A DNA stretch of 64,000 nt from Blastopirellula marina (lineage in GTDB: Bacteria > Planctomycetota > Planctomycetia > Pirellulales > Pirellulaceae): NCBI RefSeq assembly GCF_002967765.1, contig NZ_PUHY01000006.1, forward strand, positions 124,001-188,000, given 5' to 3'. The notes below the pieces were generated by a model. It saw only the letters and a program-made list of their open reading frames with translations, searched no databases and was not told where the DNA came from. The first letter of the stretch is position 1. Every line of letters begins with the position of its first letter. This document shows positions 29,232-39,499 of this stretch, one piece after another. Position numbers and translations under genes: made by a program.

Positions 29232-30485
29232 TTGAGCGAAACCAGAGCAAACGAACAAGTCGACGTGGCCATCGTGGGTGGCGGTGCTGCTGGACTATTG
29301 GCGGCCATCTGGACAGCGCGCACCAATCCGAAGCTTCGAATCGTGATTCTCGATGGGGCTAAACGCTTAGGCGCTAAGATCTTGATCGCAGGTGGTGGTC
29401 GATGCAACGTCACGAACGAAAAGATAACCCCCCAAGACTATTGGGGAAGTTCATCTAACGCCATTCGTAAGGTTCTAGGACGATTCACCCAGCCTCAGAC
29501 GGTTGAATTCTTTTCGCAACTCGGGGTCAAACTCAAGCGGGAACCTACGGGCAAGTTGTTTCCGGTGACTGATAAGGCCCGCACGGTGCTCGATGCCTTG
29601 TTAAGTGAGGTACAACGCCTCAGTATCGAGATTCGCTTGGAACATCGTGTTGAAAACATCAAAGCCATCTCCAACGCACCTGAGAACAGCCTATTCGAGA
29701 TCACGGGTCCCTGGGGACACTTAGTTAGCAAGCAAACCGTTTTGGCATCTGGCGGCAAGAGCGTTCCCAAGACCGGCAGCGACGGCCATGGACTGGAATT
29801 AGCCCGACGCTTGGGGCACGAACTAACACCGGAAATCTTTCCAGCGTTGGTCCCTCTTCATCTCGACAGCCAAGACCCTTTAACCGATTTATCAGGCATC
29901 TCCCTTCCCACGAAGCTTGAGTTGACCGAGGTTAGCGGCAAAAGAATTGCATCCATTCAGGGGGACCTTCTTTTGACGCACAAAGGACTTTCCGGTCCTG
30001 CGGTGCTCGATATGAGTCGCCACTGGTTGGCTGCAAGCGATCAACGCGAGGTTCGTCTTTCGGCAAACTGGCTACCAGAGTTTTCTGCTGAGCATCTCCA
30101 AGAGGAACTTCTTTCTCTGGGTAAACGGACGGCACGCGGCTACCTCCGCGAGCATTTACCCGATCGACTAGTCGAACATCTCCTGGCCGTGGCGAAAGTT
30201 CCGGCCGATCAAACAGGTGTCGACCTCACGAAATTACAGCGAAAGGCCTTGTTAAATGCAATCTGCATCTACCCACTAAAGATCACGGGTACATCTGGAT
30301 TCAAAGTGGCCGAAGTGACCGCGGGTGGCGTCCCTCTTTCGCAGATCGATCTGAAGACGATGCAATCACGCATTGTTCCTGGACTCTACTTTTGCGGCGA
30401 AATCTGTGATGTAGATGGACGCATCGGAGGGTTCAATTTTCAATGGGCCTGGGCCAGCGGGTATGTGGTCGGTACATCGCTCTAG
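29232..30485 (+). CDS. flavoprotein, BaiN/HI0933 family
   Basis: The start is a TTG at 29232, selected by a strong GGAGGG six bases upstream. The nearby ATG at 29227 runs into a stop after two codons. The 417-residue protein has an N-terminal FAD-binding GGGAAGLLAA near residue 17. It also has GGGRCNVTN and the C-terminal GEICDVDGRIGGFNFQWAW, which is characteristic of BaiN/HI0933. Members are NAD(P)/FAD oxidoreductases. Bile-acid reduction is known for BaiN, but most members have no assigned substrate. It is divergent from the cytochrome gene. Confidence 0.9.
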   Translation: MSETRANEQVDVAIVGGGAAGLLAAIWTARTNPKLRIVILDGAKRLGAKILIAGGGRCNVTNEKITPQDYWGSSSNAIRKVLGRFTQPQTVEFFSQLGVKLKREPTGKLFPVTDKARTVLDALLSEVQRLSIEIRLEHRVENIKAISNAPENSLFEITGPWGHLVSKQTVLASGGKSVPKTGSDGHGLELARRLGHELTPEIFPALVPLHLDSQDPLTDLSGISLPTKLELTEVSGKRIASIQGDLLLTHKGLSGPAVLDMSRHWLAASDQREVRLSANWLPEFSAEHLQEELLSLGKRTARGYLREHLPDRLVEHLLAVAKVPADQTGVDLTKLQRKALLNAICIYPLKITGTSGFKVAEVTAGGVPLSQIDLKTMQSRIVPGLYFCGEICDVDGRIGGFNFQWAWASGYVVGTSL

Positions 30486-30568
30486 ATTTCGCACTGCCGA
30501 ATTACGCCGCGAAGTGTTAAGATAGGAACCCGCCCACCTTCCTCGCTTCTCACTAGGATTTTCCACCG

Positions 30569-31648
30569 ATGCGATTCTTATTTGCTCTCTCCCTGGTCGC
30601 ACTTCTCCTGGGTTGTGGTGGCGACACCTCCCCAACCAAAAGTGACGATCAATCGTCGGCCCCAACGCAGGACGATCGCGCCACGGAAGCGTTGTTGGCA
30701 AACGCCGGTGGAAGGATCGAAACCGACAAGAACGGTGCGATCACGCTCGTTGATTTTTCAGGGAAGCCACTCGATGAAAACATTGTGGCACGCATCGCTA
30801 CGTTGCCGAACCTGCAGAAGCTTATGCTGCGCGGATGCACTATTTCCAACGAGATGTACAACAAGTTAGGTTCGCCAGCAAACCTACAGGTGCTCGATCT
30901 CCGCGAGACGCCTTTGACTGGAAAATGCCTGTCTCAAATCGGCAAGTGCACCAAGCTAAGGAATTTACAGTTTCGCGGTAACGCAATTACCGACGACGAT
31001 TTGAAGCAGTTGTCCGGGCTCACCGAATTGAAGGTACTCGGACTCGATGAAACAGCGGTTGATGGCAGTGCTTTTGACGAATTGAAAGCCTTAACCCAAC
31101 TTGAAGAACTTTACCTGTTCGGGACGCCGTTTCTGGAGGTCAATCTGAAAAAGCTGGCCCCATTCAGCAAGTTAAAACGAATTCGTCTACGTGGCGCTCA
31201 GATTACCGGAGACGGCTTTGCGGAACTTGCTGACCTCTCGGCTCTCGAAGACCTGGATGTCAGTGAAACAGGGTTTCATGATTCAGCTGTCGCGAATCTC
31301 AAACCGTTCAAGAACCTCAAACGCTTAAACCTATGGGCCACTAAGATCACCGATGCCGCGATCCCAGCGGTCGCCGAGCTAACTTCGCTAACCTGGTTGA
31401 ATCTAGATCGAAATGACCTGGGCGATAAGAACATCGGTGAACTCGCCAAGCTGAAGAATGTGACGTGGCTGCATCTCGGCTCGACCCGTCTTACAGATGA
31501 CGGTTTGATGAAATTGGCTCCCATGAAACAGCTTGAGTCTCTGATCGTCACCCGTACGGAAGTGACCGACGCCGGCGCTGCCAAATTGGCCACAGAATTG
31601 CCGAAAACAGAAATTCAGCATATCTATATGCCCGATAGCAAACCTTGA
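30569..31648 (+). CDS. leucine-rich-repeat lipoprotein
   Basis: 359 residues, with a lipoprotein signal peptide ending LLLGC (C16). From about residue 50 to the end there are around eleven repeats of ~24 residues, with the L-x-x-L-x-x-L-x-L-x-x-T/N-x-I/L pattern typical of bacterial LRRs. Repeats such as LPNLQKLMLRGC and LTSLTWLNLDRN are clear. Surface LRR lipoproteins bind other proteins. The partner is not evident. It follows the flavoprotein gene by 83 bp. Confidence 0.88.
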   Translation: MRFLFALSLVALLLGCGGDTSPTKSDDQSSAPTQDDRATEALLANAGGRIETDKNGAITLVDFSGKPLDENIVARIATLPNLQKLMLRGCTISNEMYNKLGSPANLQVLDLRETPLTGKCLSQIGKCTKLRNLQFRGNAITDDDLKQLSGLTELKVLGLDETAVDGSAFDELKALTQLEELYLFGTPFLEVNLKKLAPFSKLKRIRLRGAQITGDGFAELADLSALEDLDVSETGFHDSAVANLKPFKNLKRLNLWATKITDAAIPAVAELTSLTWLNLDRNDLGDKNIGELAKLKNVTWLHLGSTRLTDDGLMKLAPMKQLESLIVTRTEVTDAGAAKLATELPKTEIQHIYMPDSKP

Positions 31649-31962
31649 CATCTCCCCCAGAAGCTTGGAATCTTCTCCGAGACCGCTTCATGCAATCGTT
31701 ATGACCAATCCATTCGTCACGATTTCTAGACTTGGACTACGGTTCCTACGTGGCGTAATCGCCTGAACTTCCGTGACTTCCGCTCTTCTCCGGTTTGAAT
31801 GCTATAGTTTCACAACGAGTCGTCAGCACGAAGTGGGAGAACTTCGCGCTGAGCGACGAGTTGAAACTTTTCACAGGCAGATTCAAGACTTCGTCGAGGC
31901 ATCGCTCTTTTCGTAAGCGGCCCGCTAAGTCTCGACGGTTTATTAGGGCGAACCAGGGAAGC
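31649..31962. other. spacer before the CBS protein gene, no gene seen
   Basis: 314 bp. An open frame extends upstream of the CBS gene to 31795, but the better start is at 31963. A TATAGT box near 31802 lacks a good -35 partner. No hairpin or RNA is evident. Confidence 0.4.
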
Positions 31963-32793
31963 ATGACCGCTATCGAAACGATCACACGGCAACTACAGGG
32001 TAACGTCAAGGATTTGATGTCGGTCAAGGTGCATACCGCGACCGTTGGCACGCATGTCAATATCGTAGCTGACCTGATGGCTCGTTACGCCCTTCGTCGC
32101 GTTGTGGTTGTCGATACGACGAAGAAGGTCCTGGGCGTTGTTTCACAGCGAGACGTTGTCCGTGCGTTGATTAGTCCAAACACGGCGGCCAACGGCAGCG
32201 AAACGGAACCGCAGCGTGTTGAACAACTTATCACCGTCGAACGCCCTGTGACCGTCGGTCCCGATGTTCCATTGGCTCGCGCTGCTTACGTGCTGGCCAC
32301 CAACAAGATTGGCTGCCTTCCGGTGATCGACAGTTCACATTGCTTGGTGGGTGTGCTCTCGATTTCGGATATCATTCAATTTCTGGCGGAAGACAACGTG
32401 GAAGGTATGGAAACCGCCTTCGAGATGTATTCGCCTAAGAACGACGCCAAGTCACGCATGCCTGCTTACGTGCGGAAGATGAACGGCGATTTAGTGATTC
32501 CGCTTAAAAACATCGAAAACAAACGGGCTCGCATGGACTATGCCGTCCTCGGCTACGATCCACCCACAGGCCGCATCTTGATCAAGTTTGTTCGTTCGAC
32601 GACGGATGAAGCGATCGCTACTAAGGTTCAGGATGACAATCTAATCATCCCGGCGAAAGGCTTCGTGCGGCACTTCAGTCTGATTGGCAAAGTGGCTGCC
32701 TTCGAGGTCACCGACCACAATCAAAGCAAGTTCCTGGTCCTGGCCCCCAAGAGCAATGCGTCCGCGAATGTGAACGCGATGGGGACAACTTAA
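31963..32793 (+). CDS. two-CBS-domain protein
   Basis: The ATG at 31963 has CAGGGA five bases upstream and is preferred over a longer frame to 31795. The 276-residue protein has a tandem CBS pair, about residues 15-75 (ends VLGVVSQRDVVRAL) and 85-145 (ends LVGVLSISDIIQFL). CBS pairs bind adenosine nucleotides such as AMP, ATP or SAM. The C-terminal 110 residues form an additional region of unknown type, with a KGFVRHFSLIGKV segment. It is convergent with metH, so a SAM/adenosine sensing role would be attractive but is unsupported. Confidence 0.85.
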   Translation: MTAIETITRQLQGNVKDLMSVKVHTATVGTHVNIVADLMARYALRRVVVVDTTKKVLGVVSQRDVVRALISPNTAANGSETEPQRVEQLITVERPVTVGPDVPLARAAYVLATNKIGCLPVIDSSHCLVGVLSISDIIQFLAEDNVEGMETAFEMYSPKNDAKSRMPAYVRKMNGDLVIPLKNIENKRARMDYAVLGYDPPTGRILIKFVRSTTDEAIATKVQDDNLIIPAKGFVRHFSLIGKVAAFEVTDHNQSKFLVLAPKSNASANVNAMGTT

Positions 32794-32802
32794 GGACTTC
32801 GT

Positions 32803-35800
32803 TTACGGATCGTACGACAAGTTTGGTGCCAACCACCTTTCGACATCCTTCAGCGGCATGCCTTTGCGTTTGGCATAATCCTCGACTTGATCGCGTCCCA
32901 GTTGATGGATTGCGAAGTAACGCGCTGCCGGGTGAGCGAAGTATAAGCCGCACACGGAAGCAGCCGGCATCATCGCCAAGCTTTCAGTAAGCTCGATGCC
33001 GGTTTGCTGCGTCGCATCAAGCATGCGGAAAAGTGTCCACTTCTCCGTGTGGTCCGGCTGAGCCGGGTAGCCAGGCGCTGGGCGGATTCCGCGGTAAGAC
33101 TCTTTGATGAGTTCCTCATTGCTGAGGTCTTCACCTTCACCAAACTGCCAATGTTTGCGTGCTTCTCGATGCATATATTCAGCGAAGGCTTCCGCCAATC
33201 GATCGGCTAACGCTTTGGCCATGATCGAGTTATAGTCGTCGTGATCGGCATCGAACTTTGCCGCCAATTCACTACAGCCGATACCCGTGGTTACCGCGAA
33301 GGCGCCGACGTAGTCGCGTCGGCCACTACCTGTCGGAGCGATGTAGTCAGACAAAGCCCGAAAATCGTTCTGACCTTTTCGCTCCCACTGTTGACGCAAA
33401 GTGTACAGCCGTTCGATCTCTTTCTTTGGATCGTTGGGATCGTAGACGATAATGTCGTCCCCATCCGCCGCCGCGGGCCAGAAGCCGAAAACACCGTTCG
33501 CCGTGAATAGTTTCTTCTCGATAATTTCGTCAAGCAACACGTTGGCATCGTGGAACAATTTCTTCGCTTCTTCACCGACATATGAATCTTCAAAGATCTT
33601 GGGGTACTTGCCCTTTAACTCCCACGAATTGAAGAACGGGGACCAATCGATGTAGTCACGCAATGTCTCTAAGGGAAATTCACGAAGCGTCTTCGTGCCA
33701 GTGAAATCAGGCGTTGAGATGTCAACCGTTTCCCAATCGGTTTCAAAATGCTTATCCCGCGCGGTCTTCAGTGGAACCAATGTGACCGACTGACGCTTGC
33801 GGTACGATTCGACCAACTCGGTTTGAAGTTGGCGATTCTTTTCCAGAAATGCCGGCGAGTTCTCTTTGCTCAAGAGTTGGTCCACGACACCAACACTGCG
33901 TGACGCGTCGAGCACATGCACCACCGGACCATCGTAGGCCGGGGCAATCTTGACGGCGGTATGCTTAGCACTGGTTGTTGCTCCACCGATCAGCAGCGGG
34001 ATCGTCATCCCCGCGGCCTGCATTTCTTCAGCAACATGGACCATTTCGTCCAGGCTGGGCGTAATCAGGCCAGAAAGGCCAATGACATCGACGCCATGTT
34101 CTTTGGCGGCGGCTAAAATCTTATCGCAATGTACCATCACTCCGAGGTCGATGATCTCGTAGTTGTTACATCCCAACACCACACCGACGATATTCTTGCC
34201 AATGTCGTGCACATCGCCTTTCACGGTCGCCATCAGGATCTTGCCGCGTGCATCAGCATCGGCGATGCCTAGTTCTTCTTTTTCCTTCTCCATGAAAGGC
34301 AGAAGATAGGCGACCGCCTTTTTCATCACGCGGGCACTTTTGACAACCTGAGGCAGGAACATCTTGCCGGCGCCGAACAAATCACCAACAACATTCATGC
34401 CGTCCATCAGCGGACCTTCGATGATCCGCAGACATCGGTCAAACTTTTGACGAGCTTCTTCGGTGTCTTCTTCGATGAAACGGTCGAGTCCCTTTACGAG
34501 GGAATGAGACAAACGCTGTTCGACGGGGGCTTCACGCCATGATAAATCTTCCGCCTTCGGGCCCGCACCCTTCTGGTGCTTTACCGTCTCCGCGAAATCG
34601 ACCAGGCGTTCGGTGGCATCGGGTCGTTTGTTGAACAGCACGTCTTCGATCAGATCACGCAGATCTTTCGGCACTTCGTCGTACACAGCCAACTGGCCGG
34701 CGTTGACGATTCCCATATCGAGACCAGCCTTAATAGCGTGATACAGGAAGACGGCATGAATCGCTTCCCGGACAACGTCGTTTCCACGAAATGAGAACGA
34801 AACGTTACTCACCCCTCCCGAGACTTTCGCCCCAGGGCAAACTTGCTTGATCTTGCGGGTGGCTTCGATGAAGTTGATTGCGTAGTCGTTGTGCTCGTCA
34901 ATTCCTGTCGCCACCGTCAGGATGTTCGGATCGAAGATAATGTCCGTTGGATCGAACTCGAGCTTATCGACCAGCAAGTCGTAAGCTCGCTTGCAGATCT
35001 CTACCTTTCGATCTAGCTCGACCGCCTGACCGACTTCGTCGAACGCCATGATAACCACGGCGGCACCATAGTCGCGACAAAGTTGGGCCTTCTTGAGGAA
35101 CTCTTCTTCGCCTTCCTTCAAGCTGATCGAGTTGACAATCGATTTACCCTGAACGCAGCGCAAGCCCGCTTCAATGACCGACCATTTGGAACTATCGATC
35201 ATCACCGGTACTTTGCAGATATCGGGTTCGGCGGCGATCAGATTTAAGTACCGCGCCATGGCTGCCTCGCCGTCGAGCAAGGCATCGTCCATGTTCACGT
35301 CGATCACGTTAGCGCCGCTGTCGACCTGTTGTCGAGCGACTTCGACCGCGTCCTCGAACAGTTCTTCCCGGATCAAGCGCGCAAATCGACGGGAACCGGT
35401 CACGTTGGTTCGTTCACCAATCATCACGAAATTGGTGTTCGGCGTAATCGTGAATGGCTCTTGTCCGCTCAAACGAGTCAGCGGCTCTGGCTGAGCGAGT
35501 TGGCGCGGGGCATAGTCGCGCATTACGTCGGCAATCGCCTTGATATGTTGTGGCGTACTTCCGCAACACCCGCCTACGATGTTTAGCCAATTGTGCTCGG
35601 CGAAATCACGCAGTGTGGCGGCCATCTGATCAGGCGTCTGATCGTACTCGCCCATTTCGTTTGGCAAACCAGCGTTTGGATGGCAACTAATGTAGCAACC
35701 GGCGATCGACGCCAGCTCCTGCACGTAGGGACGCATTAATTCGGCACCCAAGGCGCAGTTGATCCCAACGCTTAGCATCGGAAAGTGCGAGACGGAATTC

Positions 35801-36513
35801 CAGAAAGCCTCGACCGTCTGCCCCGACAACGTACGTCCCGAAGCATCGGTGATTGTCACCGACGTCATTACGGGGAGCTCGATTCCTTTTTCGCGATAAT
35901 ACTTTTCGAGTGCGAACAGACACGCTTTGAGATTGAGCGTGTCGAATGTTGTTTCCGGGAACAAAATATCGACACCCGCATCGACCATCGCGTCGATCTG
36001 CACCAGGTACGAGTTGACCAACTGATCAAATGTCACATCACGGAAGCCAGGATCTTCAATCCGCCGCGAGATCGATGCCGTCTTGCTGGTTGGTCCAATC
36101 GAACCCGCCACATATCGGCGATTGTCTGGATCGCGATCATTGAACTCATCGGCGACCTTTTTGGCCAACTTCACGGCAGCCACGTTGATATCCACGGCCA
36201 GCTGCTCGCTCAGACCGAACTCCTCCATCGCGACCGGGGTGGCTCCGAAAGTGTTCGTTTCGATGATATGGGCGCCAGCGTCCAAGAATTGACGATGGAT
36301 GCCCTCGATAATCTCAGGCTTGGTCAAGCACAGCAGATCGCTGAAATTCCGCAGATCTTTCGTCGCGTTGGCGAACTGAGCACCACGAACATCTGCTTCC
36401 GAAAGCTTAAACTTCTGAATCATGGTCCCCATGGCACCATCGAGAATCAGAATTCGCTTTTGAATGTCTTGGAAAACCGGGTGCTGACGGCCGGCGAATC
36501 GGGGACCTGGCAT
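32803..36513 (-). CDS. metH: cobalamin-dependent methionine synthase
   Basis: MetH moves a methyl group from methyltetrahydrofolate to homocysteine through cobalamin. The 1236-residue protein has all four modules. The N-terminal homocysteine domain has DGAMGTMIQ at its start and a GGCCGSTP zinc motif. The pterin domain follows, with [14 protein letters not shown]. The cobalamin domain has the histidine ligand motif DVHDIGKN and [12 protein letters not shown]. The C-terminal reactivation domain has [11 protein letters not shown], which binds SAM. The start is the ATG at 36511-36513, without a Shine-Dalgarno sequence. A strong hairpin lies about 46-81 bases upstream. Confidence 0.98.
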   Translation of the reverse strand: MPGPRFAGRQHPVFQDIQKRILILDGAMGTMIQKFKLSEADVRGAQFANATKDLRNFSDLLCLTKPEIIEGIHRQFLDAGAHIIETNTFGATPVAMEEFGLSEQLAVDINVAAVKLAKKVADEFNDRDPDNRRYVAGSIGPTSKTASISRRIEDPGFRDVTFDQLVNSYLVQIDAMVDAGVDILFPETTFDTLNLKACLFALEKYYREKGIELPVMTSVTITDASGRTLSGQTVEAFWNSVSHFPMLSVGINCALGAELMRPYVQELASIAGCYISCHPNAGLPNEMGEYDQTPDQMAATLRDFAEHNWLNIVGGCCGSTPQHIKAIADVMRDYAPRQLAQPEPLTRLSGQEPFTITPNTNFVMIGERTNVTGSRRFARLIREELFEDAVEVARQQVDSGANVIDVNMDDALLDGEAAMARYLNLIAAEPDICKVPVMIDSSKWSVIEAGLRCVQGKSIVNSISLKEGEEEFLKKAQLCRDYGAAVVIMAFDEVGQAVELDRKVEICKRAYDLLVDKLEFDPTDIIFDPNILTVATGIDEHNDYAINFIEATRKIKQVCPGAKVSGGVSNVSFSFRGNDVVREAIHAVFLYHAIKAGLDMGIVNAGQLAVYDEVPKDLRDLIEDVLFNKRPDATERLVDFAETVKHQKGAGPKAEDLSWREAPVEQRLSHSLVKGLDRFIEEDTEEARQKFDRCLRIIEGPLMDGMNVVGDLFGAGKMFLPQVVKSARVMKKAVAYLLPFMEKEKEELGIADADARGKILMATVKGDVHDIGKNIVGVVLGCNNYEIIDLGVMVHCDKILAAAKEHGVDVIGLSGLITPSLDEMVHVAEEMQAAGMTIPLLIGGATTSAKHTAVKIAPAYDGPVVHVLDASRSVGVVDQLLSKENSPAFLEKNRQLQTELVESYRKRQSVTLVPLKTARDKHFETDWETVDISTPDFTGTKTLREFPLETLRDYIDWSPFFNSWELKGKYPKIFEDSYVGEEAKKLFHDANVLLDEIIEKKLFTANGVFGFWPAAADGDDIIVYDPNDPKKEIERLYTLRQQWERKGQNDFRALSDYIAPTGSGRRDYVGAFAVTTGIGCSELAAKFDADHDDYNSIMAKALADRLAEAFAEYMHREARKHWQFGEGEDLSNEELIKESYRGIRPAPGYPAQPDHTEKWTLFRMLDATQQTGIELTESLAMMPAASVCGLYFAHPAARYFAIHQLGRDQVEDYAKRKGMPLKDVERWLAPNLSYDP

Positions 36514-36833
36514 TTGTCGTATCCGAAGGACTTAAGTCTTGTCGTGGGAAGGGGATCGTGCTGGCAGCAAGCGTGCTATGCAAGCACCGCCAGCTACCCA
36601 TAACAAGGGAATTGCTCGATTTGAAATCTTCTAAATATCCCAGACTTCCGGCCTCGCCACAACCGGCAGGCAACTCTCAACAATCGACAAAGTTTACCTA
36701 GCCCGAATCCATGATTTTTCTTATCTAAAGCTAAAGACCGTTACAAACAGAACCGATCCTAACGATAACGGGCCGCAATCAGCGTGCGGCTGCAAGTGCG
36801 TCGATCTCAACGTCAGGCAAGGAAGCCGAAACG
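36514..36833. other. divergent region between metH and the 458-residue gene
   Basis: 320 bp with no gene. It contains the metH leader hairpin (listed separately) and a possible minus-strand promoter TTGTGG-17-GATATT near 36630-36660. A GACTTAAGTC palindrome lies near 36530. A cobalamin or SAM riboswitch core was not recognisable by eye. Confidence 0.4.
36560..36594 (-). promoter_or_regulatory. hairpin in the metH leader
   Basis: GCTGGC pairs with GCCAGC (36560-36565 with 36589-36594). An inner stem GTGCT/AGCAC (36573-36577 with 36583-36587) closes a five-base loop. The pairing is seen directly. Its role, attenuation or ligand sensing, is an inference. Confidence 0.45.
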
Positions 36834-38210
36834 ATGACGAAACCATTGGGCTCCCCCAAATCACAAGACCAGCAAGACAGCCACCGCACCTTTTATGGTC
36901 ATCCGATCGTGGTGCGTGTGAAGGACTTGTCGTGGCAACCTCCCGTGGAAGAGGCACCTCCAGCCGAAGAGGAATGGGTGTCGAACCTCCTGGGCGAGGA
37001 TCCCTACGAGGCCGACGGCGAAGAAAGCCTGTTGATGGATGTCCCACCCGCCCTAGAGCTTCCGCCCGTCGAAGAGCCGGTTGCCGAACTGCCTCGCTTG
37101 CCGATTACCCCGACCGAATCAAAGCCGCAGCCGGCTTCGAAGACGCCAACCTATTTGAGTCATAGCAGCGAAGGTCGTCGCGAACGACTGCAATCGCTGA
37201 TTACGGGACAGTGGAAAAACCGCATCATGATGGGTGGTTTGGCACTCTCCTTATTCTTCGCGACCTATTGGCTGCTAAGCACCGATGGCGCGGACGAACC
37301 ACCGGTCGATGATGTTCATCAAGACTTGTTCGTCGAAACAGGTCAGCTGGGCGACGCTCCGGCCTGGGATGCTTCCTCGAATATGGTCGAAAACGACGTC
37401 ACAACCATCGAACCCGCTTCGATGAACTCGACGCGAATGGCCAGCATGCCGCCTCGCGACAATATCGTAGGAAGTCCAGCCAATCCTTCGTCTAAGATGG
37501 AACTAACGGCCATATCTGCTCCCGATGTCGATTCACCAAGCCAGCCAAGCGGCGGCAATGGTAACCCAGCTTGGTCGCAGAATCCTGCTTCGACTACGAT
37601 CGAACCTCAAGATGACTACGCTCCAAGCTTCGGTCCTGCGGGTGGTAGCAGTTCGATTCCTGGCTCAGGATCTCCTTCGTTCGATTCGAGCTCGGTTCCT
37701 ATGGGTTCTCCGATTCCAAACTTCGACAATGCCAGCGGATCATCGCAAGACAACTATCAGCCGTCGTTCCAGGGCAACCGTCCTTCTTACGAAGAGACGG
37801 CTCCAGCCTACCAAGCTCCCTCCGCACCAGCTGGTGGCTCGCAATACTCGAATCCTTCAAGCGGAAACAATCATACCTCGCATTGGATGAAGACAGAGAA
37901 CCCTAGCCGCTCGATGCCAGGGAACACGCCTGGCGGTAATAGCGGATTCACGCAGTCGCAGTTGCCCAGCATTCAAAATGGTCCTCCTCAAGATGCTGGT
38001 TTGCCTCAAATCGAAGCCGCAACGCCCTACAACCCTTCAAAATTCGCGAACTCGTCGAATAACCAGCAACCAACTCCGCAAGATGGATATGGCTTCAGCT
38101 TCAACCCTAACGGCAGTACACCAGAATCGTCGACGCCATCACAAGATGGCATCCGGGCAGCCAGGTTGAGTGGCGAGATTGACACTCGCTTCGATTCGGG
38201 AATTCGCTAA
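36834..38210 (+). CDS. single-pass membrane protein with long low-complexity tail
   Basis: 458 residues, with AAGGAA before the ATG at 36834. Residues 1-130 are acidic and proline-rich. One hydrophobic helix lies at about 131-149 (starts MMGGLALSLFF), preceded by basic RRER...KNR. That charge pattern places the N-terminus in the cytoplasm and the rest outside. The ~300-residue tail is rich in Ser, Pro, Asn, Gly and Gln with no fold signature. The stop codon shares its last base with the next ATG (TAATG), which indicates translational coupling. No homologue is recognised. It may be an envelope scaffold for the downstream ATPases. Confidence 0.75.
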   Translation: MTKPLGSPKSQDQQDSHRTFYGHPIVVRVKDLSWQPPVEEAPPAEEEWVSNLLGEDPYEADGEESLLMDVPPALELPPVEEPVAELPRLPITPTESKPQPASKTPTYLSHSSEGRRERLQSLITGQWKNRIMMGGLALSLFFATYWLLSTDGADEPPVDDVHQDLFVETGQLGDAPAWDASSNMVENDVTTIEPASMNSTRMASMPPRDNIVGSPANPSSKMELTAISAPDVDSPSQPSGGNGNPAWSQNPASTTIEPQDDYAPSFGPAGGSSSIPGSGSPSFDSSSVPMGSPIPNFDNASGSSQDNYQPSFQGNRPSYEETAPAYQAPSAPAGGSQYSNPSSGNNHTSHWMKTENPSRSMPGNTPGGNSGFTQSQLPSIQNGPPQDAGLPQIEAATPYNPSKFANSSNNQQPTPQDGYGFSFNPNGSTPESSTPSQDGIRAARLSGEIDTRFDSGIR

Positions 38211-39466
38211 TGAGCCAGCTCGATCGTGCCTTTATCCGTGCCTACACATCGGAAACCCCCAGCCGCACACCGAGTGAAGCGGCGTCAACGTCGGACGTGC
38301 CCATGAACAATTCAAACCCAACGCAGCAAGCTACGGAAGCCAAGATTCGCACGATGACGCGCAAGCCGACTCTGAGCGAACTGCAGCACTGGAAGAATCA
38401 AGGCATTCGCATCGACATGCCTGGGTCCCCTTTGGTGGGGTCGTTCGATGAAACGGCCGCAACCAACGGTCTGACGTCGCCCAAGACGCAGGACGAATTC
38501 GAGTTGGCCAGCAAGAATACTGCGGCCGTCGCCGAAGCACTCGATCGCTTGATGAACCGTGTTGGTGGAGTCGCGTCACCTAAGGTTCAGCCGGTTTCGG
38601 CTAAGAAGCCACTTGCAGAGCCAGCTTCAGAATTGCCGAGTCCGACCATTGAAATTCAAAACTGGGAAGTAGAATCTGCCCCCACTTCGGTAGACGAGGA
38701 AGAGGGTATTACCTTCGTCGCAACCAAGACTTCTACCGTGAAGACCGCCCCTGAAAACACGATCGAAGAAACGAAATCGATCGAAGAAGAATCGGTTGAA
38801 CCGATTGCGGAGAGCGAGCCCGCTGTGGCCTTAGCCACGAAACCGTATCGCCAACGCAGCCTCACACATCCCAAATGGGAAGCCGACACGATTGCTTGGC
38901 CTGAAGAAACGGACATGATCCTCGATCTGTGCGGTACGGAATGGCAAGCCGTTGTCGACGGGCTATCGAGTAACGTCAAGTCATTGGCTGTGGTCGCTTT
39001 GGGCGAAGGTTGTGGATGCACCACGTTGACCATCTGCTTGGCAAAACTGTTGGCCGCAGCCAACCGTCGTGTCTTGATTATCGACGAAGGTAAGGGAGAC
39101 GACTGCCTGACGGTTCGTATTGGTCTGAACGAAGCACTGCCCGTCGATCCGCAAGAGAAAATTGAAACGCTGTACGAAGCGATGATTGAAACGGCTGACC
39201 AGCCGATCGCCGTACTGCCCGCTGGCTACCGAAAACTGACCGATTTGACGGCGAACCAATTGCAGCAATTCACCCAAGACTTCGACATCGTCTTGTGGGA
39301 CGGTGGCAATCGCCCAGAAGTTTGGCAACGACTGGCCTTAGTCCACAGCGTGCTGGTGGTGCGTGATGCCCGTGGTTCTCACGATCACGAATTAGGACAG
39401 ATCCTTCCTAAGCTCGAGCAGCGGAAGATCAACGTGATCGGTATCGCCGAAAATTTCTGGCGATAA
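38210..39466 (+). CDS. ParA/BY-kinase-like protein with degenerate Walker A
   Basis: 418 residues. The first ~215 are charged and low in complexity. The C-terminal ~200 form a P-loop-like α/β domain: SLAVVALGEGCGCTT (residues 258-272), RRVLIIDEG, and FDIVLWDGG with following VLVVRDARGS. In MinD/ParA and CpsD-type tyrosine autokinases the loop reads GGxGK[ST]T. Here the lysine is replaced by Cys, and the usual DxD after VLIID is changed to DEG. No tyrosine-rich tail exists. It is probably a non-hydrolysing relative that binds or docks proteins. It starts on the last base of the previous stop codon and is followed 33 bp later by the ExeA-type ATPase. Confidence 0.75.
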   Translation: MSQLDRAFIRAYTSETPSRTPSEAASTSDVPMNNSNPTQQATEAKIRTMTRKPTLSELQHWKNQGIRIDMPGSPLVGSFDETAATNGLTSPKTQDEFELASKNTAAVAEALDRLMNRVGGVASPKVQPVSAKKPLAEPASELPSPTIEIQNWEVESAPTSVDEEEGITFVATKTSTVKTAPENTIEETKSIEEESVEPIAESEPAVALATKPYRQRSLTHPKWEADTIAWPEETDMILDLCGTEWQAVVDGLSSNVKSLAVVALGEGCGCTTLTICLAKLLAAANRRVLIIDEGKGDDCLTVRIGLNEALPVDPQEKIETLYEAMIETADQPIAVLPAGYRKLTDLTANQLQQFTQDFDIVLWDGGNRPEVWQRLALVHSVLVVRDARGSHDHELGQILPKLEQRKINVIGIAENFWR

Positions 39467-39499
39467 GAATACCTCCACGGGGCGGACACGGGAAACGCG

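Noticed and set aside
36514-36720. Cobalamin or SAM riboswitch before metH
   Set aside because: No B12 box or SAM-riboswitch core could be recognised by eye; left as an unnamed hairpin.
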